This document shows, in pieces, positions 43,049-53,200 of a stretch of 64,000 nucleotides of DNA; position 1 is the first letter of the stretch; every line of letters begins with the position of its first letter. The notes beneath the pieces were generated by a model. That model saw only the letters and a list, made by a program, of their open reading frames with translations, had not been told where the DNA came from and ran no database searches. The position numbers were made by a program, and so were the translations under genes. Source of the DNA: JAUMWX01 sp023394215 (GTDB lineage: Bacteria; Bacillota; Clostridia; Tissierellales; Peptoniphilaceae); the NCBI GenBank assembly GCA_050313995.1, contig JBNPMM010000004.1. One strand, written 5' to 3'.

Positions 43049-44303
43049 AATCAATATTATTAATCACGAAGCTAAAAAGGACTACAGGTTTTTGCTTGTT
43101 TTCAGCTTAGTGATTTTTCAAATAATAGGACTAAGTTTAGCAGTATTAAGAACAGAAGACGCTCCTAAGTACTTGTATGTTTTAGTACTTGCTTTTATAC
43201 TGGTATCTATTTTAACAAGTATACTTATTCCTAAATTTACAAAAGGGGATAATATATTTATCCTTTTGATAAATATGCTTTATTCTATAGGGCTTATGAT
43301 GATAATAAGGATAAATCCGGCGACCGGTCAACAGCATTTAATATGGTATTTTGTCGGAATAGGTGTTTTTCTTTTTTCATATTTATTTTTTCATAGGTTT
43401 ATAGATTTTTTTAGAAACAAGTATATTTTACTTTTTATAATTACACTTTTGACCTTCATAGTGACTATAGTTATGGGAAGGTATGATAATGGGGCTAAGA
43501 ACTGGATAAGCATAGGACCATTTTCTATGCAGCTTTCAGAGTTTGCAAAAATTTCTTATGTTTTTTTCCTTGCAAGTATATATGACTCAATGGATAAAAT
43601 TTATAAGATGAAGTATGGTAAGTACTACGTAATGATTGCCACCTATATTTTTATAGGACTTTTCTTTTTACAGGGAGAGCTTGGTACGGCTATGATATTT
43701 TTCGGCTTATTTATCACAAGTCTTTTTGTATATGAGAGAAGGTATCTTTTCATGTTTATAAATATTCTTATGGCCTTCGTAGGACTCTATTTGGCTTACA
43801 AGATATTTTATCATATAAGGGTAAGGTTTGAAATTTGGGCAGATCCTTGGGCAGATCCAAGGGGTAAGGGATATCAAATTCTTCAAAGTTTATTTGCCGT
43901 AGCAAGCGGGGGATTTTTCGGTTCAGGAATAGGGATTGGTTCCCCAAGGTTAATACCGGTAGCTTCATCCGATTTTATATTGGCAGCTATAATGGAGGAA
44001 ATGGGAACTTTTATGGGAATAGCCATTTTGCTGATATATGTAATATTTGTCTATAAATGTATAAAACTTTCTCTTGTAAACAGGGATATATATTATTCCA
44101 TTATGAGTTTTTGCATAGGGATTATCATATCATTACAGGCCTTGATAATGTTTGGAGGTGTTCTTAAGTTGATACCGCTTACGGGTATTACTACTCCTTT
44201 CTTAAGTTATGGAGGCTCATCAATGATTTCAAATTTTATTTTGCTTGCAGTCTTACAGGTGGCATCTAACGGTAACAAGAGGTCTTATTATGAAAAACAG
44301 TAA
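43038..44303 (+). CDS. FtsW/RodA/SpoVE-family peptidoglycan glycosyltransferase
   Basis: A SEDS-family polymerase of lipid II with about ten membrane segments, 421 residues. Typical motifs are GAKNWISIGPFSMQLSEFAK, the central loop with KGYQILQSLFAVASGGFFGSG (quoted in part), and PFLSYGGSSMISN near the C-terminus. I place the start at the ATG at 43038, inside the FHA gene end; an earlier ATG at 43029 is possible. The next gene encodes a transpeptidase, the expected partner of a SEDS protein. Confidence 0.92.
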   Translation: MISKINIINHEAKKDYRFLLVFSLVIFQIIGLSLAVLRTEDAPKYLYVLVLAFILVSILTSILIPKFTKGDNIFILLINMLYSIGLMMIIRINPATGQQHLIWYFVGIGVFLFSYLFFHRFIDFFRNKYILLFIITLLTFIVTIVMGRYDNGAKNWISIGPFSMQLSEFAKISYVFFLASIYDSMDKIYKMKYGKYYVMIATYIFIGLFFLQGELGTAMIFFGLFITSLFVYERRYLFMFINILMAFVGLYLAYKIFYHIRVRFEIWADPWADPRGKGYQILQSLFAVASGGFFGSGIGIGSPRLIPVASSDFILAAIMEEMGTFMGIAILLIYVIFVYKCIKLSLVNRDIYYSIMSFCIGIIISLQALIMFGGVLKLIPLTGITTPFLSYGGSSMISNFILLAVLQVASNGNKRSYYEKQ

Positions 44304-45675
44304 GAATAGAAAATTGATTTTGGTTTTGGCAATACTTGTAGTCTTGTTTTTGTCGGTAGTAATTTACTTGGCATATTTTCAGCTATTTAAAGCCAAGGTC
44401 TTGGCGGATAACGATTTAAATATGAGAAATTGGGTTGATGAATCCAAGGTAAAAAGAGGGGATATTTATGATATAAACGGGACCTTGCTTGCAAGCAGCC
44501 AAAAGGATACTGATGGCAATGTAAACAGGCACTACAGTTATAACTATATGTATTCAAACCTTATAGGATATAACTCTCAAACCTATGGAAAGTCCGGAAT
44601 TGAGAGCAGCTATAATTCAGTTTTATTGAATTATAAAAACTCTAACTTTTTTGAACAGTTGCAGGATATATATAATGATGACACAGGTGGTAAAAATATA
44701 TATTTGACTGTAGATAATGACTTGCAGTCTTATGCCTATGATTTGCTTGGTGATATGAAGGGCTCTGTCATAGTAACAGAAGCAAAAACCGGTAAGATTA
44801 AGGCTATGGTGACCAAGCCTACCTACAATGTAAATATGCTCGAAGAAAATTGGGAAGAAATAATTGCTTCCACAGCAGGGATTATGCTTAATCGTCCGAC
44901 ACAGGGACTTTATGAGCCGGGCTCGGTATTTAAGCTTTTTACATCAATAGCAATACTCGAAAACGGGATTGATGAAAATTATGAGGATAAGGGAAGTACT
45001 ACGATAGGAAATTACACCATAAATAACTATAACTATAACGTTTATGGGCAAATGGACTTGAAAAAAGCTCTTGCAACTTCTTCAAATGCTTATTTTGCAG
45101 ATAAATCTTTGGAGATATCAACCGATAAATTTGCAGATATTTTTAACAGGTTTAAAATAGGGCAGGAAATGGATTTTGATTTACCTGTTTATAAATCAAA
45201 AATACCTTATTTTTCGAATTTAGACGATTTGTCAAAGGCGATGACAGCATTCGGACAAGGCAATACACAAATATCACCTCTTGATATAAGCATGGTAGGT
45301 ATGGCAATAGCAAATGAAGGGGTCGTAATGAAACCGAGTCTTATCCATAAGATAGCTGGAGAAAAGAGTGAAAAGATAGTTGAAGCTGAAACTTATACAA
45401 ATCCTATTTCATCCCAAATAGCAAATCAAATTAAGGAAGCTATGGGATATGCTGCGGATTATAACGGACTTAATCTTGATACCGTAACTATAGGCAGTAA
45501 AACCGGTACAGCTGAAAATTCAACCGATAAAACCCATGCTTGGTATATAGGTCTGGCTCCGCTTGATAATCCTCAGTATGTAGTTACGGTAATGGTCGAA
45601 AATGCGGGAGATACAGGATATAAGGTGGCAGCACCTATAGGCTTGGCTTTATTTAAGTATCTTTTCCCTTATTAA
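44290..45675 (+). CDS. Class B penicillin-binding protein (transpeptidase)
   Basis: A 461-residue peptidoglycan cross-linking enzyme with an N-terminal membrane anchor (about 9-31) and a small N-terminal region (KRGDIYDINGTLLASS), then the transpeptidase domain. Motifs are the nucleophile Ser in EPGSVFKLFTS, SSNAYF (SxN), and GSKTGTAENS (KTG). It overlaps the SEDS gene by 14 bases and starts after AAGAGG. It is short for class B, close to the PbpA type found next to RodA and FHA genes. It acts outside the membrane. Confidence 0.92.
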   Translation: MKNSKNRKLILVLAILVVLFLSVVIYLAYFQLFKAKVLADNDLNMRNWVDESKVKRGDIYDINGTLLASSQKDTDGNVNRHYSYNYMYSNLIGYNSQTYGKSGIESSYNSVLLNYKNSNFFEQLQDIYNDDTGGKNIYLTVDNDLQSYAYDLLGDMKGSVIVTEAKTGKIKAMVTKPTYNVNMLEENWEEIIASTAGIMLNRPTQGLYEPGSVFKLFTSIAILENGIDENYEDKGSTTIGNYTINNYNYNVYGQMDLKKALATSSNAYFADKSLEISTDKFADIFNRFKIGQEMDFDLPVYKSKIPYFSNLDDLSKAMTAFGQGNTQISPLDISMVGMAIANEGVVMKPSLIHKIAGEKSEKIVEAETYTNPISSQIANQIKEAMGYAADYNGLNLDTVTIGSKTGTAENSTDKTHAWYIGLAPLDNPQYVVTVMVENAGDTGYKVAAPIGLALFKYLFPY

Positions 45676-45704
45676 TATAAAAAACTTAGTTAAATTGTAA
45701 CTTC

Positions 45705-45737
45705 AAGGCTTGACCTGAGCCTTGGGGACCATAGTAT
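45705..45737 (+). promoter_or_regulatory. Promoter and MerR-type dyad
   Basis: TTGACC (45710-45715) and TAGTAT (45732-45737) with a 16-base spacer, ahead of the merR gene. A dyad AAGGC...GCCTT (45705-45724) covers the -35 box, so the MerR protein may control itself here. Confidence 0.45.
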
Positions 45738-45761
45738 TCTTTAGTTAGAGGAGGTATCATT

Positions 45762-46616
45762 ATGCTTAGAAATGAAGTTGAAAAAATAACCGGCCTTAGC
45801 AGAAAGGCTATCGAGTACTATGAAGAAAGGGGTTTTATAAAACCGGAAAGAAGTTCAAATGGATATAGGACATATTCACAAAGTGATTTGAATGATTTGG
45901 AGAGAATTTCAATTTACAGAAAGCTTGGACTTACTTTGTCTGAAATTGCAGCTATAAATGAAAATTCATCCGTTTATCTTTCTTCAATCCTAAGGAAAAA
46001 GGAATATAAGCTTGAAAGTGATGGCAGAAAGCAAGCTTTGTTGAGAAAACTTACTGACGGTTGTGATATTAATTTAGTAAAAGAAGAGCTTCTCATTTTG
46101 GAGAGGGAGGAAAGTGTATACGATAAGCTTGAAAGGGCTTTTCCAGGATATTTCGGACAGATGCTATTTATTTCATATAAACCCTTTTTAAATGAAAGTT
46201 TGGATGAAGACGGAAAAGAGGCATTTGAAGAATATGTAAATTTTGTAGATAATATGCCGGACTTACCCTTAAGTGAAGAAGAAAAAGATCTTATTGAAAA
46301 TGTATCTTCAAATTTTTCAATAAATGATTTGGAAGATATAAATGAGCAAAAGCTTTTTGCTGTAAATAATCCCGATAAATGGTTTGAAGCCAACAAGGAG
46401 AATATAAGCAAGTATGAAAGCTTAAAAAATACGGAAGCCTATAAAAATAATCCGGTGAAGTTAGTAATGGATAAGATGGGGAAGTATCTTGAAGAGAACG
46501 GCTACTATGATAGGGCAATTCCTCTTATAAGGAGATTCAGTAAGATTTATAACAGCTATTACGAGAAGCTTTTATCAGCAAATGACAAGTATTTGGAGCG
46601 TAGTAAAGATTTGTGA
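45762..46616 (+). CDS. MerR-family transcriptional regulator
   Basis: A 284-residue protein with an N-terminal MerR winged helix (about 1-70: ITGLSRKAIEYYEERGFIKP, then NGYRTYSQSDLNDLERI) and a long helical C-terminal part of about 200 residues with no recognised ligand domain. AGGAGG precedes the ATG. No obvious target operon lies beside it; its own promoter is a likely site. The effector is unknown. Confidence 0.88.
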   Translation: MLRNEVEKITGLSRKAIEYYEERGFIKPERSSNGYRTYSQSDLNDLERISIYRKLGLTLSEIAAINENSSVYLSSILRKKEYKLESDGRKQALLRKLTDGCDINLVKEELLILEREESVYDKLERAFPGYFGQMLFISYKPFLNESLDEDGKEAFEEYVNFVDNMPDLPLSEEEKDLIENVSSNFSINDLEDINEQKLFAVNNPDKWFEANKENISKYESLKNTEAYKNNPVKLVMDKMGKYLEENGYYDRAIPLIRRFSKIYNSYYEKLLSANDKYLERSKDL

Positions 46617-46690
46617 AAGATATTTTTATTTTAACTTTAATAAAGATAGGTTTTGAGTATAAATTGAATTTTGTTGTAAAATAGCTTAAG

Positions 46691-46725
46691 AAATAGTTAA
46701 TTCGTAAGAGTTAACTATTTTTTTA
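46691..46725 (+). terminator. Rho-independent terminator of merR
   Basis: Perfect ten-base stem AAATAGTTAA (about 46691-46700) / TTAACTATTT (46711-46720) followed by T residues. The remaining about 150 bases to the next gene show only AT-rich sequence. Confidence 0.85.
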
Positions 46726-46877
46726 TTGTTCATAATAGAGTCTGCTATTATTTAATACAAAAAGTTAGTCTTACCTTCCAATAAAAACTTCTTTGTGATA
46801 GAATTAAATGGAGTTTTTAAAATTGCACTAATTTTGTAGGCACTACCGATAAGTGTCTATTGTAGGAGGACAAAAAA

Positions 46878-47645
46878 ATGAAAAGAAAAAGCTTTGTAAT
46901 AATTTTAGCTATTTTGTTTTTATTACTTGCTTTCGGCTTAAGCTATGCTTTGAAAAATAAGTTGTTTGAGTCAAATAAGATAAGCGAAGGCGATGTAAAT
47001 ATTAAACAAAAGGATGAAATAAATAAGGAAAAATCAGATAAAGAAAAAAAGATTGTAGTAGATAAGGGCCTAAAAAAGGATGATAAGGCAAAGAAGGAAG
47101 ATAATATGAAATATAATAAATTTGCTGATAATAATTTTTCTGAAAATGATTTAGATACCGATATGGATATCAGACCCGTAGAACCCGGTGAATTTCCTAT
47201 TGAACATGATAACGGGATAAATGATGATACAAGTAAGGGTGAGACTGAAGTTGGCGAAGTTGATAAGAAAGAGGAGCATAATTCAGAAGATAATTCCGAG
47301 AAAAAAAATGATGATAATCCACCTATAGACCAGGAAGAAATTGATAAGGAAGATTTAAGTAAAATATTAGCGATATTCACCAAGAATTATCGTTTGAATG
47401 AAGGACTTGTATTTAATGCGAAAAATAAAAATGTACTTCCGAGTGAGGTATATATAGGCTTAAAGTCCACCGGAGAAAATGACGGTGAGCTTCATAAAAT
47501 ATCTTGGTCCGGTGATCAAATACAGGACGTTAAAGATAACAAGCCAGGAAAATATCAGTTGAAGGTCGAAGTGCTTGATGATTTTAAGATAGCTGATAAG
47601 GAATATGAAAAAGTCAGCTTTTTTGTAGATGTATTAATAAAATAG
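46878..47645 (+). CDS. Hypothetical secreted or membrane-anchored protein with acidic linker
   Basis: A 255-residue protein with an N-terminal hydrophobic segment (about 5-25, no lipobox), a highly charged Lys/Glu/Asp-rich low-complexity linker (about 35-165), and a C-terminal domain of about 90 residues with beta-strand-like pattern. The C-terminal part recalls small bacterial surface beta domains, but I cannot name a family. AGGAGG precedes the ATG. It ends nine bases before the giant protease gene, so the two are probably expressed together at the cell surface. Confidence 0.75.
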   Translation: MKRKSFVIILAILFLLLAFGLSYALKNKLFESNKISEGDVNIKQKDEINKEKSDKEKKIVVDKGLKKDDKAKKEDNMKYNKFADNNFSENDLDTDMDIRPVEPGEFPIEHDNGINDDTSKGETEVGEVDKKEEHNSEDNSEKKNDDNPPIDQEEIDKEDLSKILAIFTKNYRLNEGLVFNAKNKNVLPSEVYIGLKSTGENDGELHKISWSGDQIQDVKDNKPGKYQLKVEVLDDFKIADKEYEKVSFFVDVLIK

Positions 47646-47654
47646 GAGGAATAA

Positions 47655-50600
47655 ATGAATCTAAAGAAAAGATTATTGTCATTTATACTTGTTTTAGTGC
47701 TTGTTATTTCGGAGTTTAGCGGTTTTGTAATAGCTAATTCGTCTGAAACTTTCAAGCAAGCGACAAATGAAAATAATTCTATTGTAGAAAAAGTAAATAT
47801 AGAAGAAAACAAAGAAGTAAGAGTTATAGTAGAACTTAAATCAAAGTCTTTAGTAGAGGAAGCCCTTTCTCAAGGAAAAAAATATCAAGATCTTACAGAA
47901 TCTTTTAAAGATGAAAAGACAGCCGAATTAAAAAAAGAGCAAGATGAATTAATTGAAAATCTTAAAGATAATAAGGTTGATACCGGTCTTGGAAAGAGGG
48001 TTAATTACGATACGGCTATAAATGGGGTAGGAATAACTGTTAAACAAAAAGATATAAAGTTTATAGAAGAAAATGCAAATGTGAGAAATGTATATTATTC
48101 TCAGGAATTTGAAAGGCCTTTATTGCAGTCACAACAAGAAATAATTGGGGCAAATCAGGCTTGGAATACCTATAAGTATAAGGGGGAAGGGACAGTAGTT
48201 GCAGTGATTGACAGTGGAATTGATGTAAATCACAAGGCCCTTGTTTTGGATAATAATTCAAGAATAAAATATACTCAGGCACAAATGGAAAGTGCAATTT
48301 CCGAGTATAATCTTAAAGGAAAATATTTTACGGAAAAAGTTCCTTATGGATACAATTATTATGATTTCAGCAATAATTTGAAAGATACTTATGGAAATAT
48401 GCATGGAATGCATGTGGCCGGCATAGTCGGTTCAAATTCAAAAGAGACAAAAACATATGGGGTAGCGCCTAATACGCAAATACTTGCTATGAAGGTATTT
48501 TCTGATGATTTGCAATATTCAACTACATTTACCGATGTATGGCTAAAGGCATTGGATGATGCAATCAAACTTAAAGCGGATGTAGTAAATTTAAGTCTCG
48601 GTTCGGCAGCGGGTTTCAGTGTAGATGAAGATAAGGCTCATCCCGAAATACAAATATTCAGCAAGGCCAAAAAGGCGGGGATAGTTATAGCTGTTGCGGT
48701 GGGCAACGAAGCAAATATTAATTATGGAGCAACATACGGATCTGAAGCAAGAGCTGAAAATTATGATACAGGTCTTGTTGCAAATCCTGCTATAAATCAA
48801 GATACTTTGGCAGTTGCGTCAATGGAAAATTCCAAAAAACGTGTATATGCGATTACATGGAAAGCTACCGGAACAGAACAATCGGAAGATATAAATCTAT
48901 TTATCCCGGCAGGGGTTGAAAATGATATAGTTGCAAAAGTAATTGATTTAAAAGAAGCAAAAGAATTTGACAGCACAAAAGATGCTGATGGTAAAAAGCT
49001 TGAACCGACCGGTAACTTGCCTAATGTTGAGGGGAAAATAGCATTAGTTAAATGGCCGGAAACAACTGAAAGAAAGGGTATATTTGAAGATACCTTAAAT
49101 AATATAGCAATTAGAAAACCGAAAGCAATTTTGCTTGCAAGGCCTGATTCCAAGATATCGGGAAGGCTTGTTTTAGATGGTGAAGCCGGAAAGTTGGTTT
49201 ACGGGATAATAAAGAATACGACCTATCTAAGCCTTGCAACTCTTCCTTTAATGGAAAAAATTAAGGAATTAGATAATAGATTAACTATAAATGTTAAGCA
49301 AAAAGTTGTGGATAATCCTCTATCCGGAAGAATATCGGAATTTTCTACATGGGGACCGACACCTGATTTGAGAATTAAACCGGAAATTACAGGAGTTGGG
49401 GGAAATATTTATTCTACGGTTGAAAACAATGCATATAGAAATATGAGCGGAACGTCAATGGCTTCTCCGCAAGTTGCAGGGGCTTCCTTAATTTTGAAGC
49501 AGTATCTTGATGAAAATAATATCGGAGGTAATAACAAGTCCGATTTAATCAAGACTATATTGATGAATACGGCTAAACCGATTTTAGATCCGTCATCAGA
49601 AAATGCTAAAGCTCCATATTTTGTAAGAAGACAGGGAGCAGGTGCATTGAACCTTGAAAATGCATTGAAAGCAAAAGCCTATGTTGAAGTTTCCGGTACA
49701 AACGATGATATTTATGACGCTAAATTGGAATTAAAACAGTTAAATGATCTTAAATTTAAATCTAAGCTTAAAGTCACAAATATATCTGATGAAAAGATAA
49801 GTTTTAAACCGGAATTTATGGCGGTTAAGGAGCAAATTGAAGAGGGTTTAAGAAAGCAAGTGCCTATTTTAATAAACGGTAAGTTGAATGGACCTCAAGA
49901 AATAAAATTATCTCCAAAAGAAACTAAAATAATAGAATTGGACTTTGATTTTACGGAATCAAATTTGCAAACGGATAACTTCCTTGAAGGATTTATTATA
50001 TTAAAAGCTGATGGAGTAGGAGTGGATTTAAGTATTCCATTTTTAGGATTTTATGGAAACTGGGGAAGTCAAAGGGCCATAGATGCCTTTGCTTTGCCTG
50101 AATTTGGGAAAAATCCGAGAAATGCACAGTTTGTAATAAATCCGGAAGCCAAGTCTTATTCTTCAAGATTTGTAACAAGTTTTTTAAACGGGTTACCTAT
50201 TATAGATAATAAAGTATTCTTTTCTCCGGATAGTGAATATTTTCCGTCTGCTGGGGTAAGCATTGCTCCTTTGAGAAATATGGAGGAAATAGAGTATTCC
50301 ATATTGGACGAAAAGGCGGAAAAAACACTTAGAGTATTGGGAAAATCGCTAAATGTGAGAAAATTAAGCAAACTTAACAGAAAAAATTCATTTAGAACCA
50401 TGCCTGAATCTTTTTGGGACGGTAAGTTAAATGGTAAGCCTGCAGAGGCGGAAAAACAATATATATATCAAATGAGGGTAAAATTGAATAATGGCGGATA
50501 TGGTAGTAACGAGCAAATTTACCAATATCCGATTATGATTGACAATAAAAAACCTGAAATTGATAAAGACGAAATATATTTAACAAAACTAAGCGGAAGA

Positions 50601-52886
50601 ATGCAAAAGATAAGGCTTAAGGTAGAAGATAAGGGTACGGGGCTAAAGGATTTATATATTCAAACTTTAGGATTTATTAAGGCAAATAACGATCCTACAA
50701 AACCGGAATTTGATAATACTCCTCCGGGAGCTAAAAATCCATTTGAGAATTTGCTGCCGCCGGGAACGCCTGGGGCAGGTGAGGCTGATAAGTTCGGCCT
50801 TGATACTCCTTTGGAGAAAGGGGAAAAGGAAGAATCAGTCAAGGCTCAAATAGTTCAAGGTAAGGGTAAGGAAGAGTACGGTCGATTTGTCGCTTTGCAT
50901 TTTACGAAGGAAAAGCCGAATGTAGATAAATTTGCTATAGTTGAAAATGGCAAAGTTACCATAAAGGCTGATGAGTATGATTTTAATCAATATGGGGTAA
51001 ATATTCCGGTATTTATAAACGGTCATGAGGGGCAAATAGAAATAGAAGTTCCGATATTGGCTGATAAGACCCATTTGGAAATAGCCACTAAAGACCATAT
51101 AAGTAATAGGGAAAGCTTTAGAATAGATACCGGTTTTAAAAACGATTTTCATACAATAAGCTTTAATTCATTTCTTTATTCTATTGCAAATAAAAATATG
51201 AAACTTTTTATTGATGATAAAGAAATAAAAGCTACCGATCTTCCATATTTTACAGAAAACAAAGAGGTTAAGATTAAGATTCAATATGATGATAAGTCCC
51301 ATTTATCGGATTTGATCGTGAGAAACGGTAAAAATAGAGAGGCCATTATAAAAGGAAGTGTGGTTCAAGAACAATTTTCCGAAAAATATAACTTTAAGTA
51401 TAATCATGATCAAAAATTTATAGAATTTACTATAGGGGGTATTAATTCTAATTTTGAGGTAATTACTACAGCAAAAGACGGTCAAATGCCATATGACGGG
51501 GATAAGGAAAATATTAAGCTTGATTTTTCACAGGTAGATTTACAAAGATTTAAGAAGATTTCAATTGCGGGTAAAGAATATACATCAGACCAATTGAAAG
51601 AGGGAATAGAGCTTAAGTCCGGACAGAAATTGCTTGAACTTGTATATACAGACAATATAGATAAGGACAAGGATACAAAGGTAGCCTCAATTATAGTGAA
51701 AGGGAAAGATAAGGAGGTTAAACTTGTTAAAGGTCAATATTTTGATATTACCGGGGGAAAACAGGGCTTTTCAAATTCAGCATATTCTATAAATATTAAT
51801 TACAATTTTACAGAGGATTCAAAATTAATTATCAATTTTGGAGAAGCGGATACAAATGAAGCCTTGAATGACAAGCTTGAAAATATTTCCGATCATGATG
51901 ACCATGACGCTGATCATATAGATGATGAAAAACATAAGACTTATCCTGCAATATTTGTAAGTACGCCATCTCTTCTTTCTATATTGAATGAATTTAATAC
52001 TAAGGAAAATACAATAAGATTGAACGGTTTTGTTGGCTATATGAATCAAGGTGATACCGTAAAATCTATGAAGATATATTTAGTAGATAATTATGGGAAC
52101 AAGATTTCTGAGGGCTTAACTTTAAATAGCAGTGACTTTAAGATAAATGAGCATATTCATTATGGAAAAACATATGCCGGCAGGGGTCATATGTTTACGG
52201 CAGAGCTTTTGTTGGTAGATAAGTTTAATATAAACATTAAATTTGATATTGAAACCGAGACCGGATTGCAAGCAAGTATGGTTAGGCGTGTATTATATGA
52301 TAAGTTGCTTCCGACTGTTGAATATATGGTCGAGGCAAGATCCTTGAACTCGGACAAGGCTACCGTCAGGTTAAAATCAAAGGATGATTCAATAGCATTG
52401 AGCTTATTTAAAGGAGACTCACTAATTGAAAGAGTAAATAAAACCTCCATTTCCTTTGAAAGCGATTCAGGTGTAGAGGTGACTAAAGAGGTTGATCTTG
52501 AACTTGACTACGGACAAAATGAAATAGTCTTCAGCGCAAAGGATTTGTCCGGGAAGGTTACAACAAAAACCCTATATATTTACAGGTCTTATGACGGTGA
52601 TATTGAAATAGAAAATGAGAAGTTGGAAGAATCTCATGAAACTTTGAAGGAAAATTCGGAAGAAGATAAAAAGCCTGAAGAATCTGATAAATTGAAAGAA
52701 AATCAAGATAGCTTGACTAAGACGGATGATTTAGAAGATTTTACTGAAACTGACAGAGAAAATTCTGAAAGTATAGAAAAGGCTCAAAATTCTAAAATTC
52801 CTGAAAATCAAGAAAATAAGAGCCCAACAAATAAAGACCCTAAATCGGATAATCCCTTAAATGGTGAGAAAATGAAGGTTGATTGA
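47655..52886 (+). CDS. Large secreted S8 subtilisin-like serine protease (cell-envelope type)
   Basis: A 1743-residue protease exported by a signal peptide (about 1-28), with an inhibitor I9 prodomain (about 50-140). The S8 domain has Asp186 (AVIDSGIDV), His250 (HGMHVAGI) and Ser601 (SGTSMASPQVAGA), with a PA-like insert (about 395-545). A C5a-peptidase-type Fn3-like region follows, then about 900 residues of repeated beta-type domains and a Glu/Lys/Ser-rich C-terminus. It resembles lactocepin/C5a peptidase. No LPXTG signal or membrane anchor is seen, so it may be released or held by other means. Confidence 0.9.
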   Translation: MNLKKRLLSFILVLVLVISEFSGFVIANSSETFKQATNENNSIVEKVNIEENKEVRVIVELKSKSLVEEALSQGKKYQDLTESFKDEKTAELKKEQDELIENLKDNKVDTGLGKRVNYDTAINGVGITVKQKDIKFIEENANVRNVYYSQEFERPLLQSQQEIIGANQAWNTYKYKGEGTVVAVIDSGIDVNHKALVLDNNSRIKYTQAQMESAISEYNLKGKYFTEKVPYGYNYYDFSNNLKDTYGNMHGMHVAGIVGSNSKETKTYGVAPNTQILAMKVFSDDLQYSTTFTDVWLKALDDAIKLKADVVNLSLGSAAGFSVDEDKAHPEIQIFSKAKKAGIVIAVAVGNEANINYGATYGSEARAENYDTGLVANPAINQDTLAVASMENSKKRVYAITWKATGTEQSEDINLFIPAGVENDIVAKVIDLKEAKEFDSTKDADGKKLEPTGNLPNVEGKIALVKWPETTERKGIFEDTLNNIAIRKPKAILLARPDSKISGRLVLDGEAGKLVYGIIKNTTYLSLATLPLMEKIKELDNRLTINVKQKVVDNPLSGRISEFSTWGPTPDLRIKPEITGVGGNIYSTVENNAYRNMSGTSMASPQVAGASLILKQYLDENNIGGNNKSDLIKTILMNTAKPILDPSSENAKAPYFVRRQGAGALNLENALKAKAYVEVSGTNDDIYDAKLELKQLNDLKFKSKLKVTNISDEKISFKPEFMAVKEQIEEGLRKQVPILINGKLNGPQEIKLSPKETKIIELDFDFTESNLQTDNFLEGFIILKADGVGVDLSIPFLGFYGNWGSQRAIDAFALPEFGKNPRNAQFVINPEAKSYSSRFVTSFLNGLPIIDNKVFFSPDSEYFPSAGVSIAPLRNMEEIEYSILDEKAEKTLRVLGKSLNVRKLSKLNRKNSFRTMPESFWDGKLNGKPAEAEKQYIYQMRVKLNNGGYGSNEQIYQYPIMIDNKKPEIDKDEIYLTKLSGRMQKIRLKVEDKGTGLKDLYIQTLGFIKANNDPTKPEFDNTPPGAKNPFENLLPPGTPGAGEADKFGLDTPLEKGEKEESVKAQIVQGKGKEEYGRFVALHFTKEKPNVDKFAIVENGKVTIKADEYDFNQYGVNIPVFINGHEGQIEIEVPILADKTHLEIATKDHISNRESFRIDTGFKNDFHTISFNSFLYSIANKNMKLFIDDKEIKATDLPYFTENKEVKIKIQYDDKSHLSDLIVRNGKNREAIIKGSVVQEQFSEKYNFKYNHDQKFIEFTIGGINSNFEVITTAKDGQMPYDGDKENIKLDFSQVDLQRFKKISIAGKEYTSDQLKEGIELKSGQKLLELVYTDNIDKDKDTKVASIIVKGKDKEVKLVKGQYFDITGGKQGFSNSAYSININYNFTEDSKLIINFGEADTNEALNDKLENISDHDDHDADHIDDEKHKTYPAIFVSTPSLLSILNEFNTKENTIRLNGFVGYMNQGDTVKSMKIYLVDNYGNKISEGLTLNSSDFKINEHIHYGKTYAGRGHMFTAELLLVDKFNINIKFDIETETGLQASMVRRVLYDKLLPTVEYMVEARSLNSDKATVRLKSKDDSIALSLFKGDSLIERVNKTSISFESDSGVEVTKEVDLELDYGQNEIVFSAKDLSGKVTTKTLYIYRSYDGDIEIENEKLEESHETLKENSEEDKKPEESDKLKENQDSLTKTDDLEDFTETDRENSESIEKAQNSKIPENQENKSPTNKDPKSDNPLNGEKMKVD

Positions 52887-52915
52887 AAGGGGTAAATTAT
52901 TATAGAGATTAAAGA

Positions 52916-52956
52916 AACCTTATGAATGAGTTTAACTTCATTCATAAGGTTTTTTA
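52916..52956 (+). terminator. Rho-independent terminator of the protease operon
   Basis: Perfect 14-base stem at 52916-52929 and 52938-52951 followed by six T residues. Confidence 0.9.
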
Positions 52957-53200
52957 GATTATTTAAAAATTATGTATTGACATATAATCGTTAGATTTTT
53001 GATCTAATTTTTGAGGGCGATGCATAGATGGATGGTTATGGTTGTATTTAATTCATAATAAGAGGTATTGAAAAATAGCTACGCAAAGAAAACGTACAGC
53101 GGAATAAAAGATTGCCTTTATGATAATCAAAATCACGAATTCCTTCATATACAGTGAAATAATGAGAATTTTAATTATAAGTAATTACTATTTTATAATG
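52957..53200. other. AT-rich intergenic stretch without recognisable gene
   Basis: About 240 bases between the protease terminator and the promoter at 53201. I see no credible reading frame and no RNA I can name. Confidence 0.5.

Noticed and set aside
46943..47383. Long Ser-rich minus-strand frame opposite the acidic secreted protein
   Set aside because: It is the mirror of Glu/Lys-rich coding sequence, which often gives open Ser/Phe-rich antisense frames. The same holds for 56878-57306 and 62068-62562.
52620..52956. LPXTG-type sorting signal or C-terminal anchor for the large protease
   Set aside because: Neither the reading frame nor the other two frames before the terminator show an LPXTG-like motif followed by a hydrophobic stretch.
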